A DNA stretch of 64,000 nucleotides from Streptomyces sp. Edi2 (GTDB lineage Bacteria > Actinomycetota > Actinomycetes > Streptomycetales > Streptomycetaceae), in NCBI RefSeq assembly GCF_040253635.1, contig NZ_JBEJGX010000003.1:744001-808000 (forward strand), read 5' to 3'. The position numbers and the translations under genes are program-made. The notes beneath the pieces were generated by a model. It had not been told where the DNA came from. It did not search any database and saw only the letters and a program-made list of their open reading frames with translations. Within the stretch, counting starts at the first letter, position 1; every line of letters begins with the position of its first letter. Shown here piece by piece: positions 15,958 through 22,603 of this stretch.

Positions 15958-17304
15958 ATGTCGGATGCGACGCTCACCGACCTGTACGAAGTGACCATGG
16001 CCCTCTCATACCTCCACGAGGGCATGACGGAGCCGGCGACCTTCAGCTGCTTTGTCCGCGCCCTGCCGCCGGACCGGGGATTCCTGATCGCCGCCGGAGC
16101 CGAGACGGTCCTCGACTTTCTCGCCGACTTCACCGTCGAACGCGACGATGTCGAGGTGTTCGCCGAGGCGCTGCAACGGCCGGCGCGGGAACTCGCCCCG
16201 CTGGTGGGGATGCCCTTCACCGGCGAGGTCCGGGCCGTGCCGGAGGGCCGGGTCGTCCTGGCGGGGGAACCGCTGCTGGAGATCACCGCTCCGCTGCCGC
16301 AGGCGCAGTTCGTGGAGTCGTATGTGCTCAACCACCTCACCCACCAGACGACCATCGCGTCCAAGTGCGTCAGATGCGTGCTCGCCGCACGGGGGCGCTC
16401 CGTCGTGGACTTCTCGCTGCGGCGCACCCACGGAACCGCCGCCGCCTGCCAGGTGGCCCGGCTGGGTGCCATGACCGGGTTCACCGGCACCAGCAATGTG
16501 GCGGCGGCGCACGCCGAGGATCTGACGGCGGTGGGCACGATGGCGCACTCCTACATCGAGGCGTTCGGGGACGAGGAGGCGGCGTTCACCGCGTTCGCGC
16601 TCCGCCATCCCGGACCGGTGACCTTTCTGGTGGACACCTACGCCACCGAATCCGGCGTCGCGGCAGCGGCCAGGGTGCTGAACGCGCTGGGGCGCGGTGA
16701 CGGTTCCGCCATCCGGCTGGACAGCGGCGACCTGGCGGAACTGGCCTTCCGCGCCCGCTCGATCCTGGACAACGCGGGGCTTCCGCAGGTCCGTATCGTC
16801 GCCAGCGGCGGGCTGGACGAATTCGCCGTGCACGATCTGACACGGGCGGGAGCCCCGATCGACGTCTTTGCCGTGGGCACCCGGATCGGGGTGAGCGCCG
16901 ACGCCCCCGCACTGGATTCGGCGTACAAGCTCGTCGCCTACGACGGCCGCCCCCTGATGAAGCTGTCGGCGGCGAAGGCGACCGCACCGGGCCGCAAGCA
17001 GGTCTTCCGCCGGCCCGGGTGCCACGATGTGATCGGTCTGGCCGAGGAGCCGGTCCCTCCGGGCAGTACGCCGCTGCTGGAAACGCTGATGCGCGGGGGC
17101 GTGCGCGGTACGCCGCGCGGCCGCCTCGAGGACGCCCGGCGGCGGGTCGCCGCCGATACCGCGGAGCTGCCCGCGGCCGCGCGGTACATCCGGTCGCCGC
17201 AGGCCGTCCGGGCGAAGGTCTCGAAGCGGCTCGCCGTCCTGACCGAGCAGGTGCGGCGGCGGACCGAGCGTGAGGCCCTGGCCCCGTTCGGCTCGCACGC
17301 CTGA
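15958..17304 (+). CDS. pncB: Nicotinate phosphoribosyltransferase
   Basis: This 448-residue enzyme of the Preiss-Handler NAD salvage route makes nicotinate mononucleotide from nicotinate, PRPP and ATP. Landmarks are the N-terminal LTDLYEVTMALSYL, SLRRTHGTAAACQVARLG, TGFTGTSNVAAA and the histidine segment MAHSYIEAFGDEEAAF expected to be phosphorylated. RLDSGDLAELAFRAR and the phosphate-binding VGTRIGVS complete the core. It starts at ATG 15958 with GGGAAGGAG upstream, 62 bp after DUF1876. A paralogous pncB next to Usp and DUF1876 genes recalls the hypoxia-inducible pncB2 of mycobacteria; whether another pncB exists in the genome cannot be seen here. Confidence 0.93.
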   Translation: MSDATLTDLYEVTMALSYLHEGMTEPATFSCFVRALPPDRGFLIAAGAETVLDFLADFTVERDDVEVFAEALQRPARELAPLVGMPFTGEVRAVPEGRVVLAGEPLLEITAPLPQAQFVESYVLNHLTHQTTIASKCVRCVLAARGRSVVDFSLRRTHGTAAACQVARLGAMTGFTGTSNVAAAHAEDLTAVGTMAHSYIEAFGDEEAAFTAFALRHPGPVTFLVDTYATESGVAAAARVLNALGRGDGSAIRLDSGDLAELAFRARSILDNAGLPQVRIVASGGLDEFAVHDLTRAGAPIDVFAVGTRIGVSADAPALDSAYKLVAYDGRPLMKLSAAKATAPGRKQVFRRPGCHDVIGLAEEPVPPGSTPLLETLMRGGVRGTPRGRLEDARRRVAADTAELPAAARYIRSPQAVRAKVSKRLAVLTEQVRRRTEREALAPFGSHA

Positions 17305-17325
17305 GCCGCCGGGGGCTTTTCTCCG

Positions 17326-17331
17326 TACCGT
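17326..17331 (+). promoter_or_regulatory. Possible leaderless -10 element for ppk2
   Basis: TACCGT is followed by exactly six bases (CGTCGT) and then the ATG of ppk2. No Shine-Dalgarno sequence is present. This TANNNT-N6-start layout is the usual signature of leaderless actinobacterial transcripts, so transcription may begin at the start codon. Confidence 0.45.
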
Positions 17332-17337
17332 CGTCGT

Positions 17338-18159
17338 ATGGCGGACAAGCAGGGCGGCAGCGGCGCCGGGAAGCTGTCACGGTCGCGGTACGAACCGGAG
17401 CTGTACCGGCTGCAGACGGAGCTGGTGAAGCTCCAGGAGTGGGTGCGCACCGAGGGCGCCCGGCTCGTCGTGGTCTTCGAGGGACGGGACGCGGCCGGCA
17501 AGGGAAGCACCATCAAACGGGTCGCCCAGTACCTCAACCCCCGGGTGGCACGGATCGTGGCGCTGCCCCGGCCCACCGAGCGCGAGCGCACCCAGTGGTA
17601 CTTCCAGCGCTATGCGGAGCACCTTCCGGCGGCGGGCGAGATGGTGCTGTTCGACCGTAGTTGGTACAACCGGGCCGGTGTCGAACGGGTCATGGGCTTT
17701 TGCACACCGGCCGAACACCAGCGGTTCCTGCGGCAGTGCCCGGTCTTCGAACGGATGCTGGTGGAGGACGGGATCCTGCTGCGCAAGTACTGGTTCTCGG
17801 TGAGCGACGAGGTGCAGGAGCAGCGGTTCCGGCGGCGGCTGCAGGACCCCACCCGGCGCTGGAAGCTCTCGCCCATGGACCTGGAGTCGCTGACCCGCTG
17901 GGAGGAGTATTCGCGGGCCAAGGACGAGATGTTCGTGCACACGGACATCGCGGAGTCACCGTGGTACGTCGTCGAGAGCGACGACAAACGCCGGGCGCGG
18001 CTGAACATGATCGCCCACCTGCTGTCGACGGTGCCCTATCACGCCGTCACCCCGCCCGAGCTGGCCCTGCCGCCGCGGCCGCCGGCCACCGGCTACCAGC
18101 GGCCGCCCCGGGATCTGCAGACCTACGTCCCCGATCATGCGGCCGGGCTGGAGACGTAG
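17338..18159 (+). CDS. ppk2: Polyphosphate kinase 2
   Basis: This one-domain PPK2 of 273 residues transfers phosphate between polyphosphate and nucleoside diphosphates in the cytoplasm. Walker A is FEGRDAAGKGSTIKR, the Walker B-like aspartate is in MVLFDRSWYNRAGVE, and the lid region carries RRWKLSPMDLES. WEEYSRAKDEMF and the final SPWYVVESDDKRRARLN are standard class-I PPK2 features. It follows pncB by 33 bp and would supply nucleotide triphosphates from polyphosphate under energy stress, which fits the NAD-salvage and Usp neighbours. Confidence 0.93.
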   Translation: MADKQGGSGAGKLSRSRYEPELYRLQTELVKLQEWVRTEGARLVVVFEGRDAAGKGSTIKRVAQYLNPRVARIVALPRPTERERTQWYFQRYAEHLPAAGEMVLFDRSWYNRAGVERVMGFCTPAEHQRFLRQCPVFERMLVEDGILLRKYWFSVSDEVQEQRFRRRLQDPTRRWKLSPMDLESLTRWEEYSRAKDEMFVHTDIAESPWYVVESDDKRRARLNMIAHLLSTVPYHAVTPPELALPPRPPATGYQRPPRDLQTYVPDHAAGLET

Positions 18160-18179
18160 CGCCGGACCGCGGTGCCGGC

Positions 18180-19055
18180 TCAGGCGGCCTTGGGCACGAC
18201 CGCAACGGGGCAGGCGGCGTGGCGGAGCGCGGTGTGCGCCACCCGGCCGGGCTGCAGTCCGAAGTGTCCCTGGCGGCGCTGCGCTCCGACCACCAGCAGA
18301 TCGGCCGCGGCGGCGCGGTGCACCAGGACCTTGTGCGCCGGTCCCTCCGCCACGGCGCGCTCCACCCGCACCGCCGGATGCGCGCCGGCCGCCTTGTCCA
18401 GGGCATCGTCCAGCAGCGCCGTGGCCTGCTGTTCGTGGGAGCGGTGGGCCGTTGCGGTGGGCTGCGGGGCGTCGGCCGACCCGGGTGCCGGGCGGTGCCA
18501 GGCGCAAACCGCCTCCAGTGTGCAACCGCGGGCCTCGGCCTCGCGGAAGGCGAAGCGGACGGCCGCCATGTCACCGGCCGGGTCGGCGACGCCGAGGAGG
18601 ATGCGCTCGTGTGTGCCCGCGAGTCCGGCCGGGTCACCGCGCACCACGATCACCGGGCACCGGGCGCGGGCGGCAACCGCCAGGCTGACCGACCCGAGCA
18701 GCAGACCGCTGATCTCCCCGTGTCCCCGCGACCCCAGGACCAGCGCCGAGGCATGCAGGCCCTCGTTCAGCAGGACGGTGACCGCGTCGTCGGCCAGCAC
18801 CTCCGCCGAGACCCTGACGTCCGCACGACGGCGGCGGGCGTGGTCGGCGGCGGCCGCCACGATGTCCTCCGCGAGCACCTGCTCGACGGGGCGTTCCGGG
18901 GCCGGCGCCGACGAGGTGCCCTCATAGTGCTCCCACCGGGAGGCGTGGACGATCCGCAGCGGGAGGGTGTGGCGTGCCGCCTCGTCCACCGCCCAGTCCA
19001 GCGACCGGAACGCGGCATCCGATCCATCGGTCCCGACGGTCAGCGGATGCTCCAT
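18180..19055 (-). CDS. Universal stress protein, tandem Usp domains
   Basis: This 291-residue protein has two Usp domains. The first begins with LTVGTDGSDAAFRSLDWAV and has a well-preserved nucleotide motif, LGSRGHGEISGLLLGSVS, fitting G-x2-G-x9-G-S. The second begins about residue 157 (RILLGVADPAGD) and ends LLVVGAQRRQGHFG, with HAACPVAVVPKAA at the C terminus; its motif is degenerate. It is convergent with ppk2 (20 bp apart) and divergent from the phosphoglucomutase-like gene. It is the second Usp gene in this block and is better preserved than the one at 14522. Confidence 0.92.
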   Translation of the reverse strand: MEHPLTVGTDGSDAAFRSLDWAVDEAARHTLPLRIVHASRWEHYEGTSSAPAPERPVEQVLAEDIVAAAADHARRRRADVRVSAEVLADDAVTVLLNEGLHASALVLGSRGHGEISGLLLGSVSLAVAARARCPVIVVRGDPAGLAGTHERILLGVADPAGDMAAVRFAFREAEARGCTLEAVCAWHRPAPGSADAPQPTATAHRSHEQQATALLDDALDKAAGAHPAVRVERAVAEGPAHKVLVHRAAAADLLVVGAQRRQGHFGLQPGRVAHTALRHAACPVAVVPKAA

Positions 19056-19247
19056 CGCTCCACTTCCTTTCGCTCACCCCGGCGACGGGGCCTACTGCCA
19101 CCGTCGCACCGTGGTCCGGTGCGCGCAGGGGGGCGGCCAGTCGTCTCGAGGCCGTCCGGCCGGGATCGCAGCGGGCCCACCGGGCTCCGGTGACGGAGCG
19201 CGGCGCGCCCATGGCCCGCAGTCGTGGTGCCATGGAAGGGACACCGA

Positions 19248-19287
19248 CGAACGGAACCGTCACCATGCGAACGGAACCGTCACCATG
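19248..19287 (+). repeat. Perfect 20-bp tandem duplication covering the HAD start codon
   Basis: The unit CGAACGGAACCGTCACCATG occurs twice without a gap (19248-19267 and 19268-19287). Each copy ends in an ATG, in different frames. A short upstream frame from ATG 19232 reads through the first copy and ends in TGA overlapping the second ATG (ATGA at 19285-19288). Confidence 0.9.
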
Positions 19288-20046
19288 AGCGGCGCTGCCC
19301 TGGCCGCTTGTCTGCACTCGCTGCGGGCCGTGGTCTTCGACACCGACGGGGTCATCACCGACTCCGCGCGGATGCATGCCGCGGCCTGGAAGAGCGCCTT
19401 CGACGCATGTCTGACGGCCGCGGGCGGGCAACGCCCCTTCGACCCGGTGGACGACTATCTGCGCTATGTCGACGGCCGGTCCCGTCAGGACGGGGCGGCC
19501 GCCTTCCTGCGCGCCCGGGGCCTCGATCTGCCGTCCGGCACACCGGAGGACGCGCCGGGCACGGACACCGTCGGCGCCGTCGCGGCCCGCAAGGACGAGC
19601 TGTTCACCGCGCGCCTGCGGACCGAGGCCGTCACCACCTGGCCCGGCACCGTGCGCCTGCTGCGGGTGCTGTGGGACCTAGGGGTACCGTGCGCCGCCGT
19701 CTCGGCGTCCCGCCACGCCACCGAACTGCTGGCCTCGGCCGAGGTGCTCGGGCTCTTCCGGGCCGTGGTGGACGGCAACGAGGCACGCCGGCTGAACCTG
19801 CCCGGCAAACCGGACCCCGCGCTCTTCGTGGAAGCGGCCCGGCGGCTCGGTGTCCCGGCCGCGGACACCGCCGTGGTGGAGGACGCCCTCGCCGGTGTCG
19901 AGGCCGGCCGCCGCGGCGGATTCGGCCTGGTGGTGGGCGTGGACCGGACGGCAGGACCGTACAGTGCCACCGCCCTGCGCCGCCGTGGCGCCGATGTGGT
20001 CGTGGCCGACCCCGGCGAGCTGCTGACGGCCGGGGAGGGGGGATGA
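19285..20046 (+). CDS. HAD hydrolase, beta-phosphoglucomutase-like
   Basis: This 253-residue HAD enzyme has motif I VVFDTDGVITDS, in which threonine takes the place of the usual residue between the nucleophile and the acid. A helical cap domain follows, then motif II in CAAVSASRHA, motif III lysine in NLPGKPDPALFVEAA and motif IV VVEDALAGVEAG. It probably isomerises beta-glucose 1-phosphate to glucose 6-phosphate. The GH65 gene overlaps its stop by ATGA, the classic pairing in which the phosphorylase releases beta-glucose 1-phosphate. Start ATG 19285 lacks a normal Shine-Dalgarno sequence and follows a tandem duplication, so its translation may depend on coupling to the upstream short frame. 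Confidence 0.88.
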   Translation: MSGAALAACLHSLRAVVFDTDGVITDSARMHAAAWKSAFDACLTAAGGQRPFDPVDDYLRYVDGRSRQDGAAAFLRARGLDLPSGTPEDAPGTDTVGAVAARKDELFTARLRTEAVTTWPGTVRLLRVLWDLGVPCAAVSASRHATELLASAEVLGLFRAVVDGNEARRLNLPGKPDPALFVEAARRLGVPAADTAVVEDALAGVEAGRRGGFGLVVGVDRTAGPYSATALRRRGADVVVADPGELLTAGEGG

Positions 20047-22490
20047 CAAGCACCTGGACCTGGTCGTACGGCAGCCGGGGCGGGCGGATGCCACGCCCCT
20101 GGACCTGGTCGTACGAGGGGTACGACCCGGAGACGGAACGGCTGCGCGAAACACTCTGCGCCCTCGGCAACGGCTACTTCGCCACCCGCGGCGCGGCATC
20201 CGAGGTGCCGGCCGGACCCGCGCACTACCCCGGCACCTACGCCGCCGGCTGCTACAACCGGCTCACCTCGCTGGTGGCGGGGCGCCCGGTCGAGAACGAG
20301 GACATGGTCAACCTGCCCAACTGGCTCCCGCTGCGCTACCGGATCTGCCCCGCCGACGCGGCTCCCGGCCCCTGGCTCTCCCCCGACCACCCGCAGCTGA
20401 CGGAGCACCGGCAGACCCTGGACCTGCGGCACGGCACGCTGACCCGCTGGTCGGTCTACGAGGACGAGGCCGGCCGGCGGCTGACCGTGGAGCAGTGCCG
20501 CCTGGTGCACATGGGAGAACCCCATCTGGCCGGGCTGCGCACCTGCTTCCGGTCCCATGGGTGGACGGGCACGGTGGAGGTGGAGTCCGGGATCGACGGT
20601 GCGGTGCGCAATGCCGGCGTCGCGCGCTACCGGGAGCTGGCGGACCAGCATCTGACGGGGTGGGAGACCGGGAGCGAGCTGCCGGACACGGTGTGGCTGA
20701 GCTGCCGCACCCTCGACTCGGACATCCGGATCGCGCTGGCCGCCCGGACCCGCGCCTCCTCCGGCCGGGGCGGGGCGCCCATGCCACAGCTCACCGCGCT
20801 CGGAGCGTTCCACACCCTGGTCCTGCCCCTCCCCCTGGACTCCCCCGCGGTCGTCGAGAAGACCGTGGCACTGTTCACCTCCCGCGACCCGGCGATCGAG
20901 AGCCCGCGGCATGCGGCCGTGGACTGTGTGGCCCTGGCCCCGCACTTCCGGCAGTTGCGGGCGTCGCACCGCCGCGCCTGGGAGAACCTGTGGCGGCAGG
21001 CCAAGCTGGAGGTCCCCGGAGAGGCGGGCGGGATCCTGCGGCTGCACCTCTTCCACGTCCTGCAGACCCTCTCGCCGCACACCGCCGAGCTGGATGCCGG
21101 GGTGCCGGCGAGGGGCCTGCACGGCGAGGCGTACCGCGGACATGTCTTCTGGGACGAGCTGTTCGTGCTGCCGTTCTTGAACCTGCACCTGCCGCAGGTC
21201 TCCCGCGCGCTGCTCGACTACCGCTACCGGCGGCTGCCCGCCGCCTGCCATGCGGCGCGGGAAGCGGGCCGCACCGGCGCGATGTACCCGTGGCAGAGCG
21301 CCGGCGACGGCCGTGAGGAGACCCAGCAGCTCCACCTCAACCCGCGCTCGGGGCGCTGGCTGCCCGACTACTCCCGGCTCCAGCACCACGTCGGGTCGGC
21401 GATCGCCTACAACGTGTGGCAGTACGGACAGGCCAGCGGCGACACGGAGTTCCTGCACACCAGGGGCGCGGAGATGCTGCTGCAGATCGCCCGCTTCTGG
21501 GCCGCCTCCGTGGTCTGGGACGACGCCCTGGGCCGGTACCGCATCCGTGGGGTCGTCGGTCCCGACGAGTACCACGACGGCTATCCGGACGCCGCCGCAC
21601 CGGGGGTGGACGACAACGCCTACACCAATGTCACGGCGGCCTGGGTGCTGATGCGTGCCCTCGATCTCTGCCGCACGCTCCCCGAGGCCCATCAGCGGCA
21701 GCTGTGCGAACGTCTCCAGCTCGACCCGGAGGAGCCCGAGCGCTGGGAGGACATCGCACACCGGCTCCATGTGCCCTACCACCGCGGGGTGATCAGCCAG
21801 TTCGCCGGATACGGGGACCTCGCCGAGCTGGACTGGCACGGATACCGGCAGCGCTACGGAGACATCCGCCGGCTGGACCGGATCCTGGAGGCGGAGGGCG
21901 ACACGGTCAACCGCTACCAGGCCTCCAAACAGGCCGATGTGCTGATGCTGGGCTACCTCTTCTCGCCGTCGGAGCTCGCTTCGGTGTTCCGCCGGCTCGG
22001 CCATCCCCTGGACGACGACATCTGGCACGCCACCGTCGACTACTACCTGCACCGCACCAGCCACGGCTCCACCCTCAGCGCCCTGGTCCACGCCTGGGTC
22101 CTGGCCCGCGTCCAGCGTCCCGACGCCTGGACGTTCTGCGAGGAGGCGCTGGCCGGGGATGTGGCGGACGTCCAGGGCGGCACCACGGCGGAGGGCATCC
22201 ACCTGGGGGCGATGGCCGGCACCCTGGATTTCGTCCAGCGCGGGATGACCGGCCTGGAGACCCGCGACCAGGCACTGTGGCTCGATCCGGCGCCGCTGCC
22301 GGAACTCTCGAAGTTCGGGGTCCGCATCCGCTTCCGGCGCCACTGGGACATCGATCTGCGCATCCGCGCCGAGCAGGTACGGATCGAGGTACCGGCCTCC
22401 GAGAACGCCGCGGTGCGGGTCAGGCTGCGCGACCGCTCGTTCTCGCTCGCGCCCGGTACGTCCCGCCGGCTCGATCTGCCCGGCGACTGA
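20043..22490 (+). CDS. Glycoside hydrolase family 65 disaccharide phosphorylase
   Basis: This 815-residue cytoplasmic enzyme of the maltose/trehalose/kojibiose phosphorylase family has an N-terminal beta-sandwich (about 1-270), a helical (alpha/alpha)6 barrel and a C-terminal beta domain. GH65 landmarks are GNGYFATRG, FWDELFVLPF, the general-acid segment VVGPDEYHDG, NVTAAWVLMRALD, ASKQADVLMLGY, SHGSTLSALVHAW and EGIHLGAMAGTLDFVQRG. It cleaves an alpha-linked disaccharide with phosphate to give beta-glucose 1-phosphate, used by the overlapping HAD gene. The pair resembles Rv3400-Rv3401. The N terminus contains TWTWSYGS and then PWTWSYEG, an apparent duplication of the start region; ATG 20088 is an alternative start. 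The substrate cannot be assigned. Confidence 0.9.
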   Translation: MTSTWTWSYGSRGGRMPRPWTWSYEGYDPETERLRETLCALGNGYFATRGAASEVPAGPAHYPGTYAAGCYNRLTSLVAGRPVENEDMVNLPNWLPLRYRICPADAAPGPWLSPDHPQLTEHRQTLDLRHGTLTRWSVYEDEAGRRLTVEQCRLVHMGEPHLAGLRTCFRSHGWTGTVEVESGIDGAVRNAGVARYRELADQHLTGWETGSELPDTVWLSCRTLDSDIRIALAARTRASSGRGGAPMPQLTALGAFHTLVLPLPLDSPAVVEKTVALFTSRDPAIESPRHAAVDCVALAPHFRQLRASHRRAWENLWRQAKLEVPGEAGGILRLHLFHVLQTLSPHTAELDAGVPARGLHGEAYRGHVFWDELFVLPFLNLHLPQVSRALLDYRYRRLPAACHAAREAGRTGAMYPWQSAGDGREETQQLHLNPRSGRWLPDYSRLQHHVGSAIAYNVWQYGQASGDTEFLHTRGAEMLLQIARFWAASVVWDDALGRYRIRGVVGPDEYHDGYPDAAAPGVDDNAYTNVTAAWVLMRALDLCRTLPEAHQRQLCERLQLDPEEPERWEDIAHRLHVPYHRGVISQFAGYGDLAELDWHGYRQRYGDIRRLDRILEAEGDTVNRYQASKQADVLMLGYLFSPSELASVFRRLGHPLDDDIWHATVDYYLHRTSHGSTLSALVHAWVLARVQRPDAWTFCEEALAGDVADVQGGTTAEGIHLGAMAGTLDFVQRGMTGLETRDQALWLDPAPLPELSKFGVRIRFRRHWDIDLRIRAEQVRIEVPASENAAVRVRLRDRSFSLAPGTSRRLDLPGD

Positions 22491-22500
22491 CGGGGACGAT

Positions 22501-22579
22501 GGGCCGTGCCGGGCACGGCCCGCCGACCGGTTACGGCCCTCCGACCGGACACGGCCCGCCCGTCGCACGACGGGCCGTG
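22501..22579. terminator. Two hairpins between convergent genes
   Basis: GGGCCGTGCC and GGCACGGCCC form a tight stem at 22501-22521. CACGGCCCG (22550-22558) and CGGGCCGTG (22571-22579) form a second stem with a 12-base loop. They separate the rightward GH65 gene from the leftward collagenase and can terminate both. The two stems share the CACGGCCCG core, so the whole stretch is itself repetitive. Confidence 0.6.
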
Positions 22580-22603
22580 CCACCGCCGGGGACGGCGGCG
22601 TTC

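Noticed and set aside
19485..22583. 1032-codon leftward open frame opposite GH65
   Set aside because: No recognisable domains and typical antisense composition; the GH65 frame on the other strand is unambiguous.
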